Shown here in pieces: positions 35,473 through 42,957 of a stretch of DNA of 64,000 nt. The notes below the pieces were generated by a model. It made no database searches. It was not told where the DNA came from and saw only the letters and a program-made list of their open reading frames with translations. A program made the translations under genes and the position numbers. Every line of letters starts with the position of its first letter. The stretch's first letter is position 1. The DNA lies in contig CASDZP010000006.1 in the NCBI GenBank assembly GCA_949285535.1, positions 45,720 through 109,719 on the forward strand, given 5' to 3'. The DNA is from an uncultured Alistipes sp. GTDB taxonomy: Bacteria; Bacteroidota; Bacteroidia; Bacteroidales; Rikenellaceae.

Positions 35473-36965
35473 ACCTCAAAATGTTTATACAATCTTTCCT
35501 GTAGCGCTGGATGACCGTAGAAAGATTCATTCCTAAAGATTCTATCTATCGTGTCTCTCGTTATAGTATCAGAGAACTCTCTAGCAAACTCTACCATTAA
35601 AACCGCTTTGTTAAATAGATCATCTTCTCTATTTGGATCCTCCTTTTCGATAATGGTGTTATTAGATTGATCTATATACATCTGCTGAACTGGTACATGC
35701 TTCTCTATCTCATCGATAAGCATATCAATATACTCAATGTATTCATCCGCGACTTTCCTCTTGATAAACGAGACAAAAGGGCTATCTCTGTTAATCTCAT
35801 AAAAGAAACGACCTTCTCTTCCCTCAATTCTGTTCCAGATATAATCAATGTTTTCGCGAATATTATTGCGACGGCCACGATGCGTTTGTTGGCGAATAGA
35901 AAACTCTAAAGCCTCTTCTACTTTGCGCGTCAATCTAGTTTGGATTATTTTGGGTATCGTAGCCTCTTGTTTTTTAATATCTATTTGCCATATATCATCA
36001 AGGGTATTTGGAATATCAACACGAATTCTGGCATTTTTTGTTAATTCATGACTAGTATGCATACCAAACCAAGTTCCCCATCTAATCAGACGACGATTAC
36101 GATACAGATAATACCCTTGTTTAGTTCGCATATTCTCGTGTCCTCCCAGCTTCTCAATATCTGAAGCTGAAAGATCCTTGTGGTATGGAAGTATAAACGG
36201 ACGAACTTTAATATATCGTTCTACTCCTGTCGAATCTATAATATCAATAGAGACCTCTCTTTTCTTTGTTGTTTTGTCGTGATCTTCAAGGAATGGGTCG
36301 AGAGCCTTAATTTTGTGATTATTTATGCGTATGACGATTGCCTTGCCGCCCTTTGCTCCGATGTATCGATGGAAAATCAACCCTACATATTGAGCAATTT
36401 TGCTTTTGTAATCACATAGAGTGGAATACACTTGTCCATTATTCGACTTGTCAATAACATCAAAATCCTCCCATATTACTAGTGTTCCATGTGCATTAGC
36501 TAGCAACGACTCAATGGTTGGGAGGCTTTTTATTTCCTTAGAGTTTAATTCTAGTATATCCCAATTTTTATTCTCTTTTATAAAATCATAGTCCCAGCGA
36601 TACGCAGACAGTACATTATCTTTTTTGCTGACTACTGTTAATTTGCGACATTGGGAAAGAGAAGCCGCTTTAAGACCAAGACCAAATCTACCAAGATCAT
36701 TTTCTGATCGAACCGACTCGCTTGAAGTACTGCCGTATCTCATTGCTTCAAGAAGTTCATCTTTGGACATACCATCTCCATCATCCAGAATACTCACATA
36801 ACAATGGATTGGATCAGCGGAAAAGAAGATATGCACATTTTGACAATTAGCACTAATACTATTGTCAATTATATCGGCAATAGCTGACTCAAAAGTATAA
36901 CCCATTGATCGCATTGATCCCATCAAGTGATCTGCCTTAGGGATATTTCTTACAGGCTTAGCCAT
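35469..36965 (-). CDS. MORC/MutL-like GHKL ATPase, first gene of the restriction operon
   Basis: A 498-aa ATPase of the Hsp90/MutL/MORC group. The GHKL motifs are visible: AIADIIDNSISAN (N35), SILDDGDGMS (Asp near 63), and LGRFGLGLKAASLS near residues 93-106. The downstream S5-like region contains a Lys in KKQEATIPK. Bacterial MORC homologues of this kind were predicted to be parts of restriction systems with Z1, AIPR and DNA methylases, exactly the partners seen here. It opens the seven-gene minus-strand operon. Confidence 0.88.
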   Translation of the reverse strand: MAKPVRNIPKADHLMGSMRSMGYTFESAIADIIDNSISANCQNVHIFFSADPIHCYVSILDDGDGMSKDELLEAMRYGSTSSESVRSENDLGRFGLGLKAASLSQCRKLTVVSKKDNVLSAYRWDYDFIKENKNWDILELNSKEIKSLPTIESLLANAHGTLVIWEDFDVIDKSNNGQVYSTLCDYKSKIAQYVGLIFHRYIGAKGGKAIVIRINNHKIKALDPFLEDHDKTTKKREVSIDIIDSTGVERYIKVRPFILPYHKDLSASDIEKLGGHENMRTKQGYYLYRNRRLIRWGTWFGMHTSHELTKNARIRVDIPNTLDDIWQIDIKKQEATIPKIIQTRLTRKVEEALEFSIRQQTHRGRRNNIRENIDYIWNRIEGREGRFFYEINRDSPFVSFIKRKVADEYIEYIDMLIDEIEKHVPVQQMYIDQSNNTIIEKEDPNREDDLFNKAVLMVEFAREFSDTITRDTIDRIFRNESFYGHPALQERLYKHFEV

Positions 36966-37143
36966 AACTATATATCACAATTAATTACAGTAATCAATAT
37001 CTATGATTGTAAAATTAAGGAAAATTTGCCAAGTGAAGGCATAAAGAGGTGAGAAAATGTACTTTATAGGCTATTAGCTATAGTATTAGTTGTTATTCAT
37101 CTTGGCTATTTCCCATATTTTTCGTAACTTTATAAGAAAAATC
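36966..37143. promoter_or_regulatory. Divergent promoter region between the restriction operon and the VbhA-like gene
   Basis: A 178-bp AT-rich gap separates two outward-facing genes. A TAACTTTA box 17 bp before the ATG at 37144 resembles a weak TAnnTTTG. No repeated operator was found. Confidence 0.4.
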
Positions 37144-37464
37144 ATGGGACTATTTGAGGAATATAAGAAACATCCTGATAAGGATGTTAGAGAAAGGGCG
37201 AACAATTGGAGTGCTGCAATAGGCTTACAGAATGTAGATGGGCTTAGCGTGTCTGAATTTCTGATTCAACTTGCTCGACAACAGATTGAGGGTAAAATTA
37301 CGATGGAGGAAGTTACGCAAAGGCTCAATGAGCATTACAAGCATAGACAACTATATAGTTCTACTTATGAGATTGTTCCTCCTAACTCAGCAATAATCCA
37401 GAGAATGAAAGAGGAAAACGACCTCAGACGCCCAAAGATGTATGAACAGGATTCAGCTATCTGA
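37144..37464 (+). CDS. VbhA-like antitoxin family protein
   Basis: About 106 aa from the ATG at 37144. The middle part (NWSAAIGLQNVDGLSVSEFL, then QLARQQIEGKITMEEVTQRL) resembles VbhA-type antitoxins that hold Fic toxins inactive (pattern GxIsxEEaxxRL). The Ser/Glu inhibitory motif of VbhA is not clearly kept, and no Fic gene is present nearby. The C-terminal tail RMKEENDLRRPKMYE is echoed in the relic at 39340-39437. It may now be an orphan. Confidence 0.5.
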   Translation: MGLFEEYKKHPDKDVRERANNWSAAIGLQNVDGLSVSEFLIQLARQQIEGKITMEEVTQRLNEHYKHRQLYSSTYEIVPPNSAIIQRMKEENDLRRPKMYEQDSAI

Positions 37465-37518
37465 AATTCTTGACTGTTGATGTAATTATTTCAGTTGACT
37501 ACAAAATGTTGCCAACTG

Positions 37519-37543
37519 AACTCGTGAGCCACACTCACGAGTT
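37519..37543 (+). terminator. Terminator hairpin after the VbhA-like gene
   Basis: A perfect 10-bp stem AACTCGTGAG/CTCACGAGTT with a 5-nt loop, followed by an AT-rich run. Confidence 0.7.
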
Positions 37544-37552
37544 GAATTATTC

Positions 37553-37560
37553 TACTTTTG
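37553..37560 (+). promoter_or_regulatory. -7 box (TACTTTTG) for the DUF234-type ATPase gene
   Basis: TACTTTTG fits TAnnTTTG. It would give a leader of about 100 nt carrying small hairpins (CAGTTGCGAAACTG and a repeated GTTTCGG), which might affect translation. Confidence 0.4.
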
Positions 37561-37665
37561 CAAATAGTTATCTCATAATTTTGCTGAATAAGAAAAGTGT
37601 ATTATATTCGCAGTTGCGAAACTGCCGTTTCGGAAACAGATGTTTCGGAACTAAAATAGAAGCGT

Positions 37666-38985
37666 ATGAGATTTTTTGATAGAACAGAGGAGATTGCATC
37701 ACTCAAAGAGATTCTTGAACTTTCAAAGAGTAATGCTCAGTTTACGGTAGTGACTGGTCGTCGTCGTATCGGTAAGACATCGCTTGTATGGAAGGCATAC
37801 GAGAATGAGCCGATACTCTATTTCTTTGTTGCACGCAAAGCTGAGAGTGATTTGTGTGCGGATTATATCCACGAGATTGAGAACAAGTTGGGTATCCCTA
37901 CAATGGGCAGAGTAGAGCGATTCCCTGAGATTTTCGAGTACCTGATGAAACTATCTATCGAGCGTCCAATCACGCTGTTTATAGATGAGTTTCAAGAGTT
38001 CTTCAAGGTAAACAAATCTGTATATAGTGACATGCAACGCATTTGGGATATGTATCACACAAAGACTCATATAAACCTTATCGTGTGTGGTTCTATCTTC
38101 TCGATGATGACTAAAATTTTCAAGGACAAGAAGGAGCCACTGTATAATCGCCAGACTCGTTTTATGTCAATCAAGCCATTTACACCTGCTGTCTTGAAGG
38201 AGATAATGGCGGAATATAATCCTAACTACACAGCTGAGGACTTGTTAGCGTTATACTCATTTACAGGTGGCGTAGCAAAGTATGTTCAGTTGCTTGTTGA
38301 TGCAGGAGCGACAACCAAGACAAAGATGCTTAACCATATCATAAAGGCAGACTCTGTATTCTTGGGCGAGGGCAAGGCTATACTTATCGAGGAGTTTGGA
38401 AAGGACTACGGAGTCTATTTCTCTATTCTTTCGGCTATAGCTCGTGGCAAAACATTACGCTCGGAGATTGAGCAGATTGTCGGCAGAGAGATTGGTGGCT
38501 ACCTCACAAAATTGGAGAAGGAGTATGAAGTAATTACCAAAAACCAACCTATTTTCGAGAAGAGTTCTACAAAGAATGTTCGCTATACGATTGAGGACAA
38601 CTTCTTCACATTCTGGTTCCGTTTCATATACAAGTATAACTATATGCTTGAAATTGAGAACTACGATGCTGTAAAGACTATCATCAACCGCGACTACGAG
38701 ACTTTCAGCGGCAAGATGCTTGAACGATATTTCAAGCGTGTGCTTATGGAGAGCAAAGCATACACTCGCATCGGCAGTTGGTGGGATCGAAAGGGTGAGA
38801 ATGAGATTGATATTGTTGCCGAGAACGAATTGAACGATGAGGCAGTATTCATTGAGGTAAAGAGAAAAGAAGAAAACTTCGATGCTGATGCTCTTAATGA
38901 GAAAGTTGATGTCTTTACTCGTGCCACAGGCAAGTTTAAAGACTATACTGTATCGCAAAGAGGCTTGTCAATGACCAATATGTAA
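37666..38985 (+). CDS. AAA ATPase with C-terminal DUF234-type nuclease-like domain
   Basis: A 439-aa protein. The P-loop TGRRRIGKTSL near residue 30 and Walker B LFIDEFQEFF form an ATPase_2-type AAA+ core. A winged-helix-like segment follows (GREIGGYLTKLEKEYEVITK). The C-terminal part is DUF234-like with a PD-(D/E)XK-type pattern (ENEIDIVAENE, then AVFIEVKRK). Such proteins are widespread in archaea and Bacteroidetes with no settled function, and many sit in mobile or defence regions. Its own promoter box is proposed at 37553. Confidence 0.8.
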   Translation: MRFFDRTEEIASLKEILELSKSNAQFTVVTGRRRIGKTSLVWKAYENEPILYFFVARKAESDLCADYIHEIENKLGIPTMGRVERFPEIFEYLMKLSIERPITLFIDEFQEFFKVNKSVYSDMQRIWDMYHTKTHINLIVCGSIFSMMTKIFKDKKEPLYNRQTRFMSIKPFTPAVLKEIMAEYNPNYTAEDLLALYSFTGGVAKYVQLLVDAGATTKTKMLNHIIKADSVFLGEGKAILIEEFGKDYGVYFSILSAIARGKTLRSEIEQIVGREIGGYLTKLEKEYEVITKNQPIFEKSSTKNVRYTIEDNFFTFWFRFIYKYNYMLEIENYDAVKTIINRDYETFSGKMLERYFKRVLMESKAYTRIGSWWDRKGENEIDIVAENELNDEAVFIEVKRKEENFDADALNEKVDVFTRATGKFKDYTVSQRGLSMTNM

Positions 38986-38993
38986 CAATTAAT

Positions 38994-39437
38994 ATGGAGG
39001 TTGTTAATTTATTACATCTATCCTCTCGCTCCGAACTTAGACAATGGCTTGAAGAGAACCACAACGAAGAGAAATGTTGTTGGGTGATAACTTATCGAGG
39101 TAGATGCCCAGAGTGGCCAGCTATACCATACATTGAGGTTGTAGAAGAGGCTCTTTGTTTTGGTTGGATAGATAGCACCTTCAAGCGGTTGCCAGATGGC
39201 CGACTGACTCAACGTCTTTCTCCTCGTCGAGCTAAAAGCCATTGAACGCAACTGAATATGGATAGATGTATGTATCTCGAAGATAGAGGTCTAATGACCG
39301 AGGCTGGCAGACATGTTTTTGAAAAGGCTTTTGAGTATGAGATTGTCTATCCAGATTCCGATATTAGTAAGCGGATGCAAGAGGAGAATAAACTCAGACG
39401 ACCTGGGATGTATGAATATAATCACATATTGGAATAA
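38994..39437 (+). pseudogene. YdeI/OmpD-associated-like gene interrupted by an in-frame TGA
   Basis: The first 83 codons code a YdeI-like protein (WVITYRGRCPEW, EVVEEALCFGWIDS, RLSPRRAKSH). The family then expects SxWTxxN. Here the Trp position is TGA (39243-39245) and the same frame continues as TQLNMDRCMYLEDRGLMTEAGR to a TAA at 39435. So one G-to-A change would explain the break. The end (DISKRMQEENKLRRPGMYE) is not typical of YdeI but matches the tail of the VbhA-like gene at 37144, so the 3' end may be a recombinant join. Confidence 0.65.
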
Positions 39438-39530
39438 TGAGGTTGGAGAAATTTCGTTCCAAGATCCGCTTTATGCATACTGACTGAAGACGGAGTATTT
39501 TGCAAAGTAAATGTAAAATTATCAACTTTT

Positions 39531-40463
39531 ATGAAAAAGAATCATTCTTTATTATTAAATGATTTCCTTGAAACAAATAATCTAGAAAATTGCAAATCTC
39601 CACGGTTGGAACTAGCAATAGAATCCATTATGGATGGCAATACTCCTCCGCACATTTCATATCATCTAGATAATTTACTATACGAAGCTTTTGAGACAAT
39701 TCCTCGTGACAATCAAGAAAGACATCTATTGCGATTTACTAGTTTTCCTCCTCAAAAAGATGTGAATGGTAAAGAATTAGAATGGGATGAAAGTAGATGC
39801 CCCATTATTAAGGACATCAAAAATAATACAATTACTCTATCCTCTCCTAAAGGGTTTAATGACCCTATGGATCCATCTATTAAAATATGGATTGAAGGTC
39901 GGAAACATGGGAATAAAATAGACAGAACCTGTTATAGATTATTGGAAAAATCATTAGACAACATTCGTATTTGCTGTTTGGTTGACCAAAATTTAAACAG
40001 AAGTAGATTATATTCCTATTTTAATCAAGATAAGGAACATAATCCTTTGATGTGGGCACATTACGCAGACAGCCATAAAGGAGTTTGTATTCAATATAAA
40101 ATCACTCCTTCAAACTTGAAGGATACTAAAGAACGAGTAGTACGCTTACTTGATGTTGATTACAGTAAGTCTTTTTCAATAAACGCTAAAACGCCATTCA
40201 TTGATTCTCTTGTAGTGAAATCCAAATATTGGCAATACGAGAAGGAAACTCGCTTAGTAATGTATTCTCGCAAAGAAGAGGAGAAGTATTGCCAATTACC
40301 AAATTTTGAAATAGAAGCTGTGTATATGGGCTATAAGATTAATCACAAGCAACGTGATTGTTTAAAACGACTATTAGGAGCTAGTTCAATAAGATTATAT
40401 CAAATGGGGTTCTTTAAAGATGACATAGCTAAAATGGATGCACATGAGATTACCTTAAAGTAG
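39531..40463 (+). CDS. DUF2971 family protein
   Basis: A 310-aa protein. NPLMWAHYADSHKGVCIQYK and KSKYWQYEKETRLV are the hallmark blocks of DUF2971, a family often seen in mobile and defence regions but without an assigned activity. It is AT-rich like the rest of the cargo, ends before a terminator and is the last gene of the proposed element. Confidence 0.8.
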   Translation: MKKNHSLLLNDFLETNNLENCKSPRLELAIESIMDGNTPPHISYHLDNLLYEAFETIPRDNQERHLLRFTSFPPQKDVNGKELEWDESRCPIIKDIKNNTITLSSPKGFNDPMDPSIKIWIEGRKHGNKIDRTCYRLLEKSLDNIRICCLVDQNLNRSRLYSYFNQDKEHNPLMWAHYADSHKGVCIQYKITPSNLKDTKERVVRLLDVDYSKSFSINAKTPFIDSLVVKSKYWQYEKETRLVMYSRKEEEKYCQLPNFEIEAVYMGYKINHKQRDCLKRLLGASSIRLYQMGFFKDDIAKMDAHEITLK

Positions 40464-40491
40464 TACAGCACTATCGTATAACTACAAAACT

Positions 40492-40525
40492 ATGGCTCTG
40501 ACTCCATCATCGGTTTCAGAGCCAT
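40492..40525 (+). terminator. Terminator after the DUF2971 gene
   Basis: ATGGCTCTGA pairs with TCAGAGCCAT around a 14-nt loop, followed by TTTTG. Confidence 0.7.
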
Positions 40526-40528
40526 TTT

Positions 40529-40701
40529 GTACCTTTTCGGGGTGAAAAATGCGATTTTTTGCAAGTTTTTGTACCTCGGGTTTTGATATTCAAGAAATTA
40601 CACTTACTTTTACATTCCAAAATGGAGGTACAAGGCAAAAACGGTGTTGAAAATCACCAACTTACACATTCTCAACCACTTGCCAAACGGGTAGTTGTAC
40701 C
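40529..40701. other. Proposed right end of the mobilizable element
   Basis: GTACC or GGTAC occurs at 40529, 40571, 40627 and 40697. GTTTTTGTACCTC (40565-40577) exactly repeats 15267-15279 at the left end. The region holds no gene. Together with the left cluster it suggests attL and attR of the integrase at 16387. Confidence 0.5.
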
Positions 40702-40960
40702 TTTTAGAGTGCTAAATGGCTGATTGATAATCATCTACACTTTCTGCATCGAGAAGTGTGGTTACGATGTGTTACAACAGGGTCGAGTATCATCTCTTTT
40801 TCATCTGTTAAATTGGCAGCGAAGTTGCGTTTTCGACTCAGATGTACACTTAACAGTTGTCCCAGTATATAATCCACTATTAATATAAGTTCTCGTTGTA
40901 CGGGTTGTAATGCCGGTTCGATGATCTTACTTAATACAGAAAGTTATCTTTTTTATGATC
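40702..40960. other. Gap between element and type I locus
   Basis: No intact gene. On the minus strand 40934-40731 is an open frame of about 67 codons without a start (contains LIVDYILGQLLSVHLSRKRN and LDPVVTH), which may be the end of a lost gene. I do not recognise it. Confidence 0.4.
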
Positions 40961-41110
40961 TTACTCCTCTAATTCGTTTGCTTTTTTCTCAAGGTTTTCA
41001 TCGGCAGGAAGCCACTCTTTACGTAAGGTCACCATTGTCTTGTATAAATCTTTTAATCGTGACATATTATCTGAGTAAGTTAGTTTGTTAATATTTGCTG
41101 CTTTATCTAC
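40961..41110 (-). other. hsdS: Detached 3' end of hsdS
   Basis: This minus-strand stretch codes VDKAANINKLTYSDNMSRLKD and onward to NELEE-stop. It has no start in its present place but joins in frame to the C-terminal half of HsdS when the segment 41111-41850 is inverted. It should be read as the tail of the full-length specificity gene. Confidence 0.7.
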
Positions 41111-41124
41111 TAAATCAGAATTTA
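41111..41124 (+). repeat. hsdS inversion repeat, left copy
   Basis: TAAATCAGAATTTA, the exact reverse complement of 41837-41850. It codes part of INQNL in HsdS. Confidence 0.85.
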
Positions 41125-41785
41125 GAGGCGATGGCAAAGCAACTTTACGATTACTGGTTTGTGCAGTTTGATTTTCCGAATGAAGAGGGAAAACCGTATA
41201 AGTCAAGTGGTGGTAAGATGGTTTGGAATGAGAAACTGAAGCGTGAAATTCCCAAAGGATGGAATGTCTTAAAACTTGGTGAGCGTTGCTATTTCAACAA
41301 AAGAACGAGTAACGGTTATTTCAATCACCAGATCCTATATTTGGATACGTCAAATATTACCAATAATACAATTGATGAACTACAAATTCTGAATCCTTTG
41401 AGTGATATTATTCCGAGTAGGGCAAGGAGATTAGTACAAGAAGGCGATATTGTTTACTCAACAGTGCGTCCAAATCTTAAGCATTTTGGAATTATTATGA
41501 ATCCCGATTATAATATGGTAGTTTCCACGGGATTTGCTGTAATAACTGCAAATTGGAGTGCATATCGTTACTTTATTTATCAGTTTCTTATTCAAACTGC
41601 AACAATAGAGAGTTTATCTACTATTGCACAATCAGCCGTAAGTGCCTATCCATCAATAAATACATCTGACATAGAGAATCTAGATATATTAGTACCTCCT
41701 GATTATATGATAGAGAAGTATGCAAAAACAGCTTGTAGATTGTATTTGCAGATAGATGTAAATTATAAGGAAATAAAATCTCTCA

Positions 41786-42367
41786 CTAAGCAACGCGATG
41801 AACTTCTACCACTTCTGATGAGCGGTCAAGTGTCGGTAAATTCTGATTTATCGCACGATTAAGTTCTATTTTACAATCTATATTCGAAAGAATACTTGCT
41901 ATTTGTTTTTGTTTGATAATTGGAGGGAATAGATGTTCAAACTTATATAAAGTAGGATGTCCGATATTCGGTTGAGCTAATCTACTATCAATATTATTAG
42001 TCACGAATCTCATGAAACATTCATTATTAAGAAGATAATAAAGGTAATCTTTATTACATAAATGTTCATTAGGAATAAATTTACAAACACGTTGATTAAT
42101 AAACACATTAGTTTTACGAATATTCATTCGACCTATTTTTCCAATAGTAGCACCAGTCATTGCCATGACATAGTCTCCTACTTCCAATCTAAACTTATCA
42201 TCCGGGGTATAGCCAACCTTATCAGCTTCTGAAATATTGATTGATGGAGGTATAATATCTTTTATTTTAATAGCGATATTCTCTCCATAACCAAAATCAG
42301 CTGATTTAAATGCATATCCAGGTATTATAGTGGCTATTTCTCCTAATTTATATTTTTTTAATTCCAT
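41786..42367 (-). CDS. hsdS: Type I specificity subunit HsdS, N-terminal half only (current OFF form)
   Basis: In the present form the gene codes 193 aa: one target-recognition domain (LGEIATIIPGYAFKSADFG ... QPNIGHPTLYKFEHLFPPI) and the start of the central helix (QKQIASILSNIDCKIELNRAINQNL). It then runs into unrelated frame (PTLDRSSEVVEVHRVA). A normal HsdS has two recognition domains and about 400-470 aa. After inversion between the 14-bp repeats, the frame would run from 42367 to 40961 without a stop (468 aa). It starts 12 bp after the rhuM relic. Confidence 0.85.
   Translation of the reverse strand: MELKKYKLGEIATIIPGYAFKSADFGYGENIAIKIKDIIPPSINISEADKVGYTPDDKFRLEVGDYVMAMTGATIGKIGRMNIRKTNVFINQRVCKFIPNEHLCNKDYLYYLLNNECFMRFVTNNIDSRLAQPNIGHPTLYKFEHLFPPIIKQKQIASILSNIDCKIELNRAINQNLPTLDRSSEVVEVHRVA
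41837..41850 (-). repeat. hsdS inversion repeat, right copy
   Basis: TAAATTCTGATTTA, the reverse complement of 41111-41124. Confidence 0.85.
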
Positions 42368-42379
42368 AACTTCATCTTA

Positions 42380-42957
42380 TTATTTATCTCCCAACATCCC
42401 TCTGACTTGTTTGTCAAAGTCAGAATCTATACTTTGAGTTTTGTTGAAAATATCGTATTCACTTTCAGTCTTGGTTTTGCCTGTGATGTAGAGATATGGC
42501 CTTTGTCCGTAAGAATTTGATAATCATTAAACACAAGGAACTTATTAGTATTTGCGGCAAATTGTTCCATTGTGAAAGTATTATGCTGTTCAATCTGATT
42601 CTCGATGTAATCAAAATATGATGTTGCACTCCTTTTCAATTGCTTGCACTCCTTTTAAGTCAGATAATTCCTGGTGACAGACATATCCGATTTGAGAAAT
42701 CGACAGAAAATGTTTGTGTCTTACCCTCCATAGCTCCATGTCGAGTGGTTATTTCCATTTTGGAAACAACCACTTCTTTCTGCAGCTCTCCTTCCTCAAA
42801 AATATTCTTCAGATGCTTGCTGATAGCAGGAACCTCAACTCCGAAAAGCTTTGCCATAGTCTTTTGAGTACACTAAATAGTTTCATCTTTTATGATTAAC
42901 TGTACCTTCCCCTCTTCATCTGGAAGATTATACAACAAGAACTGTATTTCGCTATTC
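42380..42957 (-). pseudogene. rhuM-like gene relic inside the type I locus
   Basis: RhuM-family DNA-binding proteins often sit between hsdM and hsdS. The frame begins MNSEIQFLLYNLPDEEGKVQ, hits TAG where the family has Trp (DETIW, then TQKTMA), goes on through AKLFGVEVPAISKHLKNIF and KMEITTRHGAMEGKTQT, and breaks off near 42660. It resumes as SYFDYIENQIEQHNTFTMEQFA and, after another shift, ends EYDIFNKTQSIDSDFDKQVRG. A large central part is missing. A 13-bp direct repeat (42624-42636 and 42644-42656) marks the deletion scar. Its ATG overlaps the hsdM stop. Confidence 0.75.

Larger units (their letters stand above)
41111..41862 (+). other. hsdS: C-terminal half of HsdS in inverted (silent) orientation
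   Basis: The plus strand codes INQNLEAMAKQLYDYWFVQF, the central conserved helix of a type I specificity subunit, then a second target-recognition domain (KGWNVLKLGERCYF...) and the final conserved helix TKQRDELLPLLMSGQV. In the present orientation it points against the N-terminal half and has no proper start. It runs out at a stop 12 bp past the right inversion repeat. Inverting 41111-41850 would fuse it in frame between the N-terminal half and the tail. Confidence 0.8.

Noticed and set aside
26172..36965. DISARM or BREX system
   Set aside because: No DrmA/DrmB, PglZ or BrxC-like proteins; the Z1 helicase, AIPR and GHKL ATPase point to the MORC-type restriction class instead.
39243..39245. 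TGA read as Trp or selenocysteine
   Set aside because: Many genes in the window end with TGA and no recoding signal is seen; a point mutation is simpler.
40961..41206. Independent 81-aa gene
   Set aside because: Its first 30 codons read antisense to the HsdS half; only the tail from 41110 is meaningful, as the end of inverted hsdS.
42427..42857. Two separate small genes between hsdM and hsdS
   Set aside because: Both are pieces of one RhuM-family gene broken by a stop, a deletion and frameshifts.
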